Assembly: GCA_003168295.1 (NCBI GenBank)
Contig: PMST01000641.1
Span: 12,958-42,231, forward strand
DNA: 29,274 nt
Reading direction: 5' to 3'
DNA from: Actinomycetota bacterium
Lineage (GTDB): Bacteria; Actinomycetota; Actinomycetes; Streptosporangiales; Streptosporangiaceae
Shown: positions 1-6,963 of the stretch, one piece after another
Numbering within the stretch: position 1 is the first letter of the stretch
Layout: every line of letters starts with the position of its first letter
Notes under the pieces: generated by a model
Databases searched by the model: none
Told to the model about the DNA's origin: nothing
What the model saw: the letters and a program-made list of their open reading frames with translations, nothing else
Made by a program: the position numbers and the translations under genes

Positions 1-859
1 CATGCAGGTGCTGACGATCATCGTCCAGAACACCGCTCGCTATCAGGATCTCGGCGTCGCGACATCGGCGGTTACTTTCTTTCGCACGCTCGGCAGCTCC
101 TTCGGCACCGCGGTCTTCGGCGCGATCTACTCCAACGGGCTGACGTCGCGGCTGCGCGCCGCCGTCGCGGCCTCGCCCCAGGTAAATCCGAAGGCCATCA
201 CGACGCCCGAGACGCTGCACCGCTATCCGGAGTCCGCGATCCGCCTGATCGTCGCGGCCTACTCGGACACGTTGCACGTGGTGTTCCTGTGGGGAGTGCC
301 GGTAGCGGGGCTGGCCTTCGTGGTCTCGCTGTTCCTGAAGGAGGTGCCGCTGCGGGAGGCCAGCCGGGCCGACACCAGCGACATGGGCGGCGGGTTCGGG
401 ATGCCGGACACGGACTCGATGCAGCAGCTGGAACGATCGCTTGGCCGCCTGCTGCAGCGCGAGGGCCGCGACCACCTGCCGGCGCTGAGGGCAGCGTCAG
501 GCACGGCCCTGACCGAAGCCGACGGCTGGTGCGTCGGGCAGGTCCGGATACGGCGCGACGTGGGCCTGCCGATCTCCCTGGAGGCGATCGCGAACCGCGC
601 CCGGGTCCCGGCAGCCGTCCTGATGCCGGCCTTCGACCATGCGATCGCGGCTGGTTACCTGGCCGGGCCATACGAGAACCTCACGCTGACCAAGGCGGGC
701 ACCGACGAGTCCGATAAGTTCGTGCACGAGCTGAAGGCGTGGGTCGCCGAGCGGCTGGCCCCGGTCGGCGGTGACAACCCGGCGGCGCTTGATCATGCCC
801 TGGAGCATCTGGCCCGCGCGGCGCTGGCGGACGAGGTTCCGGTACTCACGCCCGCGTGA
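1..859 (+). CDS. DHA2-family MFS drug exporter, C-terminal part, with winged-helix-like tail
   Basis: Partial gene whose 5' end lies outside the window; the first ATG (base 2) is internal to a membrane helix and is not the real start. Residues 1-45 match the late transmembrane region of EmrB/QacA-type 14-helix exporters (VQNTARYQDLGVATS, then FFRTLGSSFGTAVFGAI). A last hydrophobic helix lies at about residues 90-113 (VVFLWGVPVAGLAFVVSLFL). Such proteins export drugs or toxic metabolites by proton antiport. About 165 residues follow the last helix, far more than a usual exporter tail. They include a stretch like a MarR-type winged helix (LEAIANRARVPAAVLMPAF, then GYLAG and LTLTKAGTDES at about 195-235). 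A hairpin follows the stop. Family assignment is firm; the regulatory meaning of the tail is inference. Confidence 0.85.
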   Translation, partial: MQVLTIIVQNTARYQDLGVATSAVTFFRTLGSSFGTAVFGAIYSNGLTSRLRAAVAASPQVNPKAITTPETLHRYPESAIRLIVAAYSDTLHVVFLWGVPVAGLAFVVSLFLKEVPLREASRADTSDMGGGFGMPDTDSMQQLERSLGRLLQREGRDHLPALRAASGTALTEADGWCVGQVRIRRDVGLPISLEAIANRARVPAAVLMPAFDHAIAAGYLAGPYENLTLTKAGTDESDKFVHELKAWVAERLAPVGGDNPAALDHALEHLARAALADEVPVLTPA

Positions 860-864
860 CGGGC

Positions 865-890
865 CAGGCGGCTCCTGTGAACGCCGCCTG
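865..890 (+). terminator. Hairpin after the DHA2 transporter
   Basis: A perfect 8-bp inverted repeat, CAGGCGGC and GCCGCCTG around a 10-base loop, starts 5 bases after the transporter stop. There is no T-run, as is usual for actinobacterial terminators. It also separates the transporter from the tRNA gene. Confidence 0.55.
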
Positions 891-899
891 ACGCGAGGG

Positions 900-929
900 T
901 TCTGAGGCAACCGGAGAATCTGGTAGGCT
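900..929 (+). promoter_or_regulatory. Possible tRNA-Val promoter
   Basis: TTCTGA (900-905) and TAGGCT (924-929) are spaced 18 bases apart and end 11 bases before the tRNA 5' end, as expected for a housekeeping sigma promoter. The match to TTGACA is partial, so this is tentative. Confidence 0.3.
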
Positions 930-940
930 CTCGTCGTCCC

Positions 941-1015
941 GGGCCGTTGGCGCAGCGGGAGCGCGTCTCCCTGACACGGAGAAGGTCACTGGTTCAAATC
1001 CAGTACGGCCCACCA
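941..1015 (+). tRNA. tRNA-Val (anticodon GAC)
   Basis: A full cloverleaf can be folded. Acceptor stem: 941-947 with 1005-1011. D stem: GCGC 950-953 with 961-964. Anticodon stem: 966-970 with 978-982, seven-base loop CTGACAC, anticodon GAC at 973-975 (reads GUC/GUU, valine). T stem: 988-992 with 1000-1004 around TTCAAAT. The discriminator A (1012) is followed by an encoded CCA (1013-1015). tRNA 3' ends are common integration sites for actinobacterial mobile elements, and an integrase relic lies about 0.8 kb downstream. Confidence 0.97.
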
Positions 1016-1184
1016 GATCAAACGGAAAATCGAACGCTCCAACAGGATTTAGGGGCCTGGTGACCTCGTCGTTGGCCCGCGCGAGCTGTACCGGTCCGGG
1101 AACAGGAAACCCAGACGACCGCGCGATCGGGGCAGCCTGGACGGCGACATCCTGATCAGCGTCTGGCCAGACCTGTAGTGCGGC

Positions 1185-1631
1185 CTAAGAATCCGCATCG
1201 GGAGATGCCGGGGCCGCAAATTCAAGCTGGTTGTTATCGGGGTCGCGGAACACGACGGTGGAGTACGGCCCGTTCGGCCGGCGACGGATGCCGGTGTGGC
1301 CGATGTTGAGCTCGTCGAGCCGGTTCATCCAGGCTTCCAGCGCAGCGCGGTCAGCGACCTCAAACGAGATATGGTCGAGGCCGGTGTGGCTCTCCTCGAA
1401 CTTCTCGCCCTGGTTGGCATTGTGATGGTGCAGGCCGATGAGCAGGCCGGTGTGCGGCTCGGCGAGCATTTCCGCGAATCCTGTCTCCTCCCTGGCGTAA
1501 TGCGGAAGCCGCCCAGGCCACCGCTCGGCCTGGAAGAGCTGCTGGTACCAGTTCATGCTAGCGTCGAGGTCGGTGACGGTCAGACAGACGTGGTGCACCC
1601 CGGTAATGACCGGGCCGATTGGAGTGTTCAT
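1185..1631 (-). CDS. VOC-family (glyoxalase/bleomycin-resistance-like) protein
   Basis: 148 residues, the usual size of a single-chain VOC protein with two beta-alpha-beta-beta-beta modules. Module one begins GVHHVCLTVTDLDASMNWY (11-29) and module two begins TGLDHISFEVADRAALEAW (83-101). Likely metal ligands are His13 or His14, His68 in LIGLHHH, His87 in LDHISF and Glu137 in NNQLEF, so all four positions of a metal-dependent member are present. The tail motif FRDPDNNQLEF is typical of the family. Substrates range from dioxygenase substrates to glutathione adducts and antibiotics; nothing here selects one. No strong Shine-Dalgarno precedes the ATG. It stands alone between tRNA-Val and decayed genes. 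Confidence 0.85.
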   Translation of the reverse strand: MNTPIGPVITGVHHVCLTVTDLDASMNWYQQLFQAERWPGRLPHYAREETGFAEMLAEPHTGLLIGLHHHNANQGEKFEESHTGLDHISFEVADRAALEAWMNRLDELNIGHTGIRRRPNGPYSTVVFRDPDNNQLEFAAPASPDADS

Positions 1632-1798
1632 ATTCTCGAGGGTAATAAAACGGTCTTACTCAGCAGTGAAACGGACTGGAACAGTTTTTTCACTGGCCTG
1701 CGATAGGCTACAGAAATCCTTTCCTGACGGGACTCGATCTGGCCGCGAGCTCCGCTTGCGCGCTGCCACGTCTTTTACTATTCCGGGAAGGTATCATC

Positions 1799-1909
1799 GG
1801 CGAAATCAGCGCGTCAGCTGGCGGCCCGGACGCCTCTGCCCGGACGTGCATCCGCAAGAAGGTTAGCGGCAAGACCAAGGTCGAGGTCCGTGACAAGCTC
1901 CGGGGACTA
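1799..1909 (+). pseudogene. Relic of a tyrosine integrase N-terminal arm
   Basis: In one frame the stretch reads CIRKKVSGKTKVEVRDKLRG (from 1847). The pattern RKKVSGKTK-x-EVRDKLR is the signature of the N-terminal arm-type DNA-binding region in actinobacterial tyrosine recombinases (pattern recalled from the family). About 37 codons are readable, there is no start, and the similarity ends where the 3' end of the DNA glycosylase gene begins on the other strand. Everything after the arm region, including the catalytic Arg and Tyr, is missing. With tRNA-Val 0.8 kb away, this suggests the scar of an integrated element. The assignment rests on a short motif. Confidence 0.5.
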
Positions 1910-1911
1910 AA

Positions 1912-2638
1912 TCAGCTCGATCTCGCGGCGGCCAGTAGCAGGCTGGAGGCGAGGCTCCGGTACGGCCGCCAGCGCCGGGCGAGGTCTGCCACCTCGGCCG
2001 GGGCAGGGAGGTGATCGAGGCCGTAGCGCGCCTGGATCGAGTGGCGCAGGGCGAGGTCGTCCGTGCGGATTGACGTCGGGCCGCTGCAGCGCGATGAGAA
2101 GCGCGCCCTGCACGGTCCACGCGCCGATCCCCTTGACCTCGGTGAGCCGCCTGATCACCTCTTGGTCGGGCAGCTCGCGCAACTCGGTCTCGGACAGGTG
2201 CCCGCTGCTGAAGCGCTGCGCCAGATCCAGGACGGTGGCGGCCTTGCGCCGAGACAGCCCCAGACCGCGCAGTGCCTCTTGGTCGACGGCCGCGAGTTCG
2301 CCGGCATCCGGCACCCGGCCGCCGAACCGCCCGGTGAGGCGCGCGAAAATTGCGGTCGCCGCGATCACCGAGATCTGCTGTCCGATGATCTGAAAGACCA
2401 AAGCGCCGAACAGGTCCATCGCCGGCAGCCTCCGCATCCAGACGTCGGGGTCGAAGTCGGGACGGTCGTCGATCACCTGGGCAAGCACCGGATCGGCCGC
2501 ATGCAGCCAGGCGAGCCCGGTACGAATCTCCTGCGCGCGCGCTGTCGCCACGCCGTCCAGCCTCGCTCCTCCCGGCAGTGAACGGGAAGACCAATGGCCA
2601 GTCATTGGGTGCACAACCGGACGCCCAGGCAGCCTCAC
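1912..2638 (-). pseudogene. DNA-3-methyladenine glycosylase (AlkA-type HhH-GPD), frameshifted
   Basis: Base-excision repair glycosylase that would remove alkylated purines. The N-terminal frame carries the HhH-GPD fold: FGALVFQIIGQQISVIAATA, then LRGLGLSRRKAATVLDLA, then the helix-hairpin-helix LTEVKGIGAWTVQGALL. After LQRPDV the frame changes. The expected continuation, IRTDDLALRHSIQARYGLDH to SLASSLLLAAARSS and a TGA at 1912-1914, is intact in another frame. The shift is explained by one extra T in the TT at 2070-2071 (+ strand). It separates the hairpin from the catalytic Asp of TDDLALRH, so the product as read would be inactive. The GTG at 2638 has no ribosome site; a GTG at 2551 (VATARAQEIRTG) fits the family better. 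A sequencing error cannot be excluded. Confidence 0.75.
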
Positions 2639-2690
2639 TCACGCGCTGACCACCAGGTCAGCAGCCGAGGAGGCCGCCAAAGAGCACCGG

Positions 2691-3508
2691 TCAGGACCGG
2701 ATGAAGGCCAGCAGGTCAGGGTTGATCACGTCCGCGTGCGTGGTCGGCATCCCGTGCGGGTATCCAGGGTAGGTCTTGAGTGTGCCGTCGGCCACCAGCT
2801 CGGCCGACCGCGGCGCCACGGCGGGGTTGACGACCTGGTCGTCCTCGCCGTGCATGACCAGGACCGGCACGCTGATCTTCGTCAGGCCTCGGTGAAGTCC
2901 TCGCAAAAGGCGGTGATCTCGTCGTGCTCCGCGTTCGCGGCGCCCGTCATGGCCTGACGCCACCAGTTCTGGATCACGGGCTCGGAGGGCTCGACGCCAG
3001 GCCGGTTGAAGCCGTAGAACGGGCCGGAAGCCACGGCCCGGAAGAACTCCGACCGGTGGCCGGCCAGCTGGGCCCGGAAGTCGTCGAAGACACTCTTCGG
3101 CAGACCGTCGGGTCGGCCGTCGGCGGCCATTACGTACGGCGTCACGGCGCTGATCAGCACCACCTTCGCGACGCGGCTCTCACCGTGCCGGCCGACGTAG
3201 CGGGCGACCTCGCCCCCACCGGCGGAATGACCGATGTGGACGGCGTCGTGGAGGTCGAGATGCGCGGTCAGGGCGGCCAGGTCGTCGGCGTAGTGGTCCA
3301 TGTCGTGGCCCTCACCCACCTGCGTGGAGCGGCCGTGTCCGCGCCGGTCGTGGGCGATCACCCGGTAGCCGTGCCCGAGGAAGTACATCATCTGAGCGTC
3401 CCAGTCGTCGGCCGACAGGGGCCAGCCGTGGCTGAAGACGATCGGTTGGCCGGAACCCCAGTCCTTGTAGAAGATTTCGGTGCTGTCGGTACTCGTGATT
3501 GTCGCCAT
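2691..3508 (-). pseudogene. Haloperoxidase-like alpha/beta hydrolase, frameshifted
   Basis: Cofactor-free haloperoxidase/perhydrolase-type hydrolase of normal total length (about 272 residues) split between two frames. The first 208 codons carry the oxyanion loop SHGWPLSADDWD (26-37), HDRRGHGRS and the nucleophile elbow GHSAGG with Ser95. After CEDFTEA the frame stops at 2882. The rest, TKISVPVLVMHGEDDQVV to LKTYPGYPHGMPTTHAD and LLAFIRS, continues in another frame and carries the acid Asp and catalytic His. One missing base near 2884-2886 (+ strand) restores ALTKISVPVLV. The ATG at 3508 is preceded by a GGCGAGG-like site. As written the protein lacks two of its three catalytic residues. It is either a pseudogene or a one-base sequencing error. 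Confidence 0.8.
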
Positions 3509-3626
3509 GCTGTGCCTCGCCTTCCGTGGAGAGAGAAAAGTGCGGAAACGGGACCACGACCCCGCCTTCGTGACCGGAGCTGAACCCTAGTTGGCCACTG
3601 CGGTCCGCGGCTGGTCGCATGCGCAG

Positions 3627-3829
3627 GGCGACCTTAACGCTAGACCGATGCTCTTTACGGCCAGTTGATCCCTACTGAAGTCGCCCGTATCTCCGGAGTG
3701 GACGAGGACCACGTCATGGTGGTCATTGAGAACAGTCCCGCGAGCTCTGCCGTCGAAGGTGGGCGTGTTCTGCCCGAGCCGGGGCACGAGGAAGAGTGGT
3801 TGCGTCAGGCAAAGAATGCTAAGAGCTGA
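3627..3829 (+). pseudogene. Relic resembling a tautomerase-family gene
   Basis: From 3662 an open frame of 55 codons ends at TGA 3827-3829 and contains QLIPTEVARISGVDEDHVMV, VIENSPASSAVEGG and LPEPGHEEEWL. The run from DALYGQLIP to EDHVMVVIENSP resembles the helix-then-strand half of 4-oxalocrotonate-tautomerase-like proteins. Upstream the frame is closed by TAG at 3641, and DLNA continues in a neighbouring frame, which suggests an indel near 3641. The N-terminal catalytic proline region was not found. Likely a decayed gene fragment; the family call is from pattern memory. Confidence 0.35.
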
Positions 3830-3854
3830 GAACGGCCAAGCGTTGGGTAGGGCG

Positions 3855-4133
3855 CTATCCGGGTGGGCGCGGGCCGGCGCCCGGGCCAAGCATCGCGGCG
3901 AGGTCCGCGCCGACCACGATGGCCAAGATGTCCTGCCCCTGGGTGGTGTTGGTGTCCTTGGGCGGAACGACAGCCGCCCGGGCTGCCGGGTCTCCCGCAC
4001 GCCGGTGTGGGCAATGAAAAACGGGTCCAGCCGCGCCCCGACGTAGATCCGCAGCCCGCGAGTGCCAGCGCGGCCTGGTCGCCAGGTTCGCGATCCCGAG
4101 CGGAGACAGCGGAACGGTGTATCCCCCGAGCAT
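3855..4133 (-). pseudogene. Relic, possibly of a DUF4331 protein
   Basis: Pieces of one protein seem to be spread over frames on this strand. One frame has GGYTVPLSPLGIANLAT followed later by DTNTTQGQDILAIVVGADLA. A neighbouring frame fills the gap with GLRIYVGARLDPFFIAHTGV. The order of an aromatic-Gly-x-x-x-DPFF element followed by NxxxGQxxLAIVV recalls DUF4331 proteins. No single intact frame or proper 3' end is visible. The call is tentative; the frame-hopping supports decay. Confidence 0.3.
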
Positions 4134-4155
4134 GGGTCTTGCTCCGGGTATTCGG

Positions 4156-5109
4156 TCAGCTGGCGAGGAACGGCAGCAGTTCGGCGAGGAACTGGTTGGG
4201 ATACTCCAGGTGCGGGATGTGGCCGCAGTCGGGTATCACCACGCGCTTGGCGTGAGGGATGTCCTGCGCGGCCGCCGCGGAAAGCGCGGTGAAGTCGCCG
4301 AGCCGGGCGGCTTCGGCCGGGCTGGCGTACTGGCCGAGCGGCACGGTGTGGTCATCGGCTCCGGTGATCAGCAGCACCGCCGGGGCGAGCCGCTGGTATT
4401 CGTAGCGGACCGGCTGCTGGTAGATCATCTGGAAGGTGAGTGCCGCGGAGCGAGCCCACCGGTGGTAGTCCGGGCTGAGGGTCACCCGGACCAGGACATC
4501 GGCCAGCGGTTCCCATATCTTCGGTTCGGGGTGGACGAAGTACCCCTTGACGTAGCCGCGGATGACCGCCGGGTCGGTCCAGTGGATTTCGTGGTCGTAC
4601 AGGGTTTCCTCGGACTGCGGCGGGATGCCGGTGCGGTAGTCGGCCAGGCCGAGCGGGTCTTCCAGGACCAGGTGGGTGACCCGGTCGGGGTAGGTCAGGG
4701 CGAAGCGGGTCGCGGTCATCCCGGCGGTGGAGTGGCCCAGCACGGCAACGTCCGTGATGCCGAGGTGGTCCAGCAGCGCCGCGGTGTTCGCGGCCAGCAA
4801 CTGGAAGCTGTAATGGATATCGGGCTTGGGCGACTTGCCCCAGCCGATCTGGTCCGGCGCGACCACCCGGTACCCAGCCCCGGTCAGCGCCTCGATCACA
4901 TTGCGGAAGTAGTAACAGCCGAACGCCTTCCCGTGAAAAAGGACGACCGTCTTGCCGTTGGGCTCTTTATCCGGCGGGATATCCATGTACGCCATCTTCA
5001 ATGGCTGGAGGTCACTGGTGATCGGAAGGAACTCAACCGTATGGGGATACTCGTACTCCTCCAGGCAGATACCCAGAGCCTGCAGGAGCGTCGGCCTGGT
5101 ATCGCTCAT
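4156..5109 (-). CDS. Alpha/beta-fold hydrolase
   Basis: Intact 317-residue hydrolase. Visible elements: oxyanion strand VVLFHGKAFGCYYF (55-68), PDQIGWGKSPKP, nucleophile elbow LGHSTAGM with Ser127, acid in ITGADDHTVP and catalytic His in DCGHIPHLEYPNQF close to the C-terminus. The order and spacing fit the epoxide hydrolase/haloalkane dehalogenase-like branch, but the substrate cannot be told. The frame is open further upstream; the start at 5109 is chosen because a strong GGAGGT lies 8 bases before that ATG. No signal peptide, so cytosolic. It is flanked on both sides by gene relics and has no operon partner. Confidence 0.85.
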   Translation of the reverse strand: MSDTRPTLLQALGICLEEYEYPHTVEFLPITSDLQPLKMAYMDIPPDKEPNGKTVVLFHGKAFGCYYFRNVIEALTGAGYRVVAPDQIGWGKSPKPDIHYSFQLLAANTAALLDHLGITDVAVLGHSTAGMTATRFALTYPDRVTHLVLEDPLGLADYRTGIPPQSEETLYDHEIHWTDPAVIRGYVKGYFVHPEPKIWEPLADVLVRVTLSPDYHRWARSAALTFQMIYQQPVRYEYQRLAPAVLLITGADDHTVPLGQYASPAEAARLGDFTALSAAAAQDIPHAKRVVIPDCGHIPHLEYPNQFLAELLPFLAS

Positions 5110-5117
5110 AATAGCAT

Positions 5118-5123
5118 ACCTCC
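5118..5123 (-). promoter_or_regulatory. Strong ribosome binding site fixing the hydrolase start
   Basis: GGAGGT on the minus strand, 8 bases from the ATG at 5109. It favours this start over the many upstream in-frame codons, whose translation looks non-coding. Confidence 0.7.
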
Positions 5124-5200
5124 GGTAGATAGGTAAGTCCTTTGGCACTAGCATTCCAGCACTGACCGGGCGAATTTGCCAAGAGCCATCCGTTATAAGG

Positions 5201-5287
5201 CTATTGTCGGCACCAATGCATCTTACCGACCAAATTACAAAGGCTATAAGCCTTGATGTCTGTTGGATGGTCGATCTGCTCCAGCAT
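5201..5287 (-). pseudogene. N-terminal relic of 1-deoxy-D-xylulose-5-phosphate synthase
   Basis: An ATG at 5287 begins MLEQIDHPTDIKAYSLCNLV, which fits the conserved start of DXS (MLExIDxPxDLKALSxxELxxL), the thiamine-dependent first enzyme of the MEP isoprenoid pathway. Similarity stops after about 21 residues and the frame closes at 5201; the roughly 600 residues of the enzyme, including its cofactor motifs, are absent. An AGGA lies upstream of the ATG. It is best seen as the 5' stub of a deleted gene. The assignment rests on about 20 residues. Confidence 0.45.
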
Positions 5288-5623
5288 GGGCCTGTTCCTG
5301 CGAGGCAACCTTGAGGACCGAGCGTGCGCAGCGACCGCGACGGGCGACGACGATCCTTGCAGCCGACTTCTGCCACGTTGGTACCGTGCTCTGACGCACC
5401 GTGGGGACAACTCCCCCACCCCGCTGCACCGTCTATTTCCGGTCCCTGGTCATGGACAGTGTCCTTGGCGCAGGTTGGCGAGTGCGTTGGCAGTTCCCTG
5501 GCAAACGGCTGCAGCGTCCGCCCGCCACGTCCGGCGACGCGCGTCATTACTTGACGGGGCGACGACGGCACAGTAGCTTATGTTTCACGGCTTACACGTG
5601 TTATATGCGCAAGGCTAGCAGGT
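5288..5623. other. Non-coding stretch upstream of the RHH-like gene
   Basis: No frame here gives recognisable protein. Near its right end the perfect palindrome ACACGTGT (5594-5601) is followed by TTATAT, 30-42 bases before the next start codon. This is a plausible promoter/operator for the gene at 5636, but nothing more can be supported. Confidence 0.3.
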
Positions 5624-5630
5624 AAGGAGG
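5624..5630 (+). promoter_or_regulatory. Ribosome binding site of the 186-residue protein
   Basis: AAGGAGG lies 5 bases before the ATG at 5636, a near-perfect Shine-Dalgarno that confirms this short gene is translated from that start. Confidence 0.75.
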
Positions 5631-5635
5631 ATGAC

Positions 5636-6196
5636 ATGGCGAAGCCCGGGACCACCCGTGTCGAGAAGCACGTCAGGTCGGTCTTTCCTGACGGCGTGAT
5701 CAGCCGGGTCCAGGTACTGGAGTACGGGGATGACCCGGCAGTAGAGCCCGGAGACGTCGCGGTCCGGGTCTTCCTCCCCCGGCCCGACCAGCCGGAGGGC
5801 GAGGAAGCGGACGAGGAGATCCTCGGTTCTTTCGAGAAAGCCAATCGCGAACGCCTCAAGAAGCTGAACGACGAACTGCCCCGCGTCATCGCGTGGGTGG
5901 AGTTCCAGCCTGACAGCCCGGACGGGGCGGAGAAGCACCGCCATCATGTCCTGAAGATCGGCCGCGGGGGCCGGGCCGCCAAGCCACTGGATGAAGCGGC
6001 AGAGGAACTCACCCCCGTCATGACGCGGCTCGGGCCTGCCGACCTGGCCACCGTGGACACGCTGATCACCGCGGGCATCGCGGGCAGCCGCGCGGAGGTT
6101 CTGCGCTGGGCGGTGGGCCGCATCCGCGAGAACCAGGCATACGCGCAGATTCAAGACCGGGTGCGGGAGATCAATGAGCTTAAAGCCCGGTTCTGA
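5636..6196 (+). CDS. Conserved-looking hypothetical protein with possible RHH-type C-terminus
   Basis: 186 residues, not recognised as a named family. The N-terminal 75 residues are rich in charged residues (GDDPAVEPGDVAVRVFLPRP, then a Glu/Asp/Lys helix EEADEEILGSFEKANRERLK). The middle contains PRVIAWVEFQPDSPDG. The C-terminal 55 residues (LGPADLATVDTLITAGIAGS, then RAEVLRWAVGRIRENQAYAQ) have the spacing of a ribbon-helix-helix element: a short strand, helix, turn with GS-R, then helix. RHH proteins bind DNA as dimers, often as antitoxins or small repressors, but here that is inference. No partner toxin was found next to it. The start is fixed by AAGGAGG. A weak GCCCG/CGGGC hairpin follows at 6250-6264. 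Confidence 0.7.
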   Translation: MAKPGTTRVEKHVRSVFPDGVISRVQVLEYGDDPAVEPGDVAVRVFLPRPDQPEGEEADEEILGSFEKANRERLKKLNDELPRVIAWVEFQPDSPDGAEKHRHHVLKIGRGGRAAKPLDEAAEELTPVMTRLGPADLATVDTLITAGIAGSRAEVLRWAVGRIRENQAYAQIQDRVREINELKARF

Positions 6197-6438
6197 CCGG
6201 GCCCAGCTGACCCGCAGGGACCAGGTGACCTGACGGCAGGGCTACTCCCGCCCGAGATCCGGGCAGGACCGGCTGGACGGCATAGGCGCTTTCAATAGCC
6301 CGATAGCTGATGGCTCTTAGCAGATACCGAAGGCAGGTACTACCATCCTGTAATGCCGACTGATTTAAACTGGAAAAGGCCAGCGTCCTGAGCGTCGTCC
6401 TCAACATGGACGCCACTCATAAAAAATGGAGGCCGTAA

Positions 6439-6963
6439 ATGTCCGTCTCCGCTGAGGAGAAACCATCCAGCGAGCCTCCCGCGGAAATCGGCCCGCCGCC
6501 GTATTATCACCGGCCGGACTGCAACATCTGCCGGAAGCAAGACGGCCTGAAAACGGGATCCGAGCTCCTGGACGCCCCCCGTCCAGGAGGCTACATCGCC
6601 GACGGCGAGCACTTCCTCGCCGAGCACGCCCCGCTGCAGGAGTCCAGCGCAGGAACCGTCATCCTCGAAGCCAGGCGGCACCTCCTGGACTTCGGCAAGA
6701 TGACCCCGGCCGAGCTCGCCGAGCTCGGCCCGATCCTGAACCGGCTCGTCCCCGCGATCAAGGCCGCCACCGGGGTCCAGCGCGTCTACTTCCTGGCCGT
6801 GATGGAACGCGCGCCCCACTTCCACCTCTGGCTCGTACCGAAGAAAAACGAGGCAGAACTCCGGGGAGTGGCCTACCTGGCGCAGCAGCCCCCGCTGACC
6901 ACCACCTACAGCGAGGCAGAAGCGATGTCGCGCAAGATCCGGGAGCAGTTCGAGCAGTCCTGA
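6439..6963 (+). CDS. HIT-like superfamily protein with variant histidine triad
   Basis: 174 residues. Elements of the HIT nucleotide-binding fold are present: a Cys pair in DCNICRK (Cys28, Cys31), the helix MTPAELAELGPILNRLVPAI (88-107), then a strand leading to APHFHLWLVPKK with His127 and His129. Canonical HIT hydrolases read H-x-H-x-H; here the third His is Trp131, while the middle His that normally attacks the phosphate is kept as His129. Family members hydrolyse or transfer nucleoside monophosphates; the substrate is unknown and the activity uncertain. The N-terminal 20 residues are Pro/Glu-rich and probably disordered. TGGAGG lies 7 bases before the ATG. Confidence 0.75.
   Translation: MSVSAEEKPSSEPPAEIGPPPYYHRPDCNICRKQDGLKTGSELLDAPRPGGYIADGEHFLAEHAPLQESSAGTVILEARRHLLDFGKMTPAELAELGPILNRLVPAIKAATGVQRVYFLAVMERAPHFHLWLVPKKNEAELRGVAYLAQQPPLTTTYSEAEAMSRKIREQFEQS

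Noticed and set aside
1038..1170. Plus-strand frame ending LDGDILISVWPDL after the tRNA
   Set aside because: It reads smoothly for about 40 codons and may be another relic, but I could not tie it to a family and there is no start codon.
4117..5136. Long plus-strand open frame (339 codons)
   Set aside because: It is antisense to the alpha/beta hydrolase, which has catalytic motifs and a GGAGGT site; the plus-strand translation has no family likeness.
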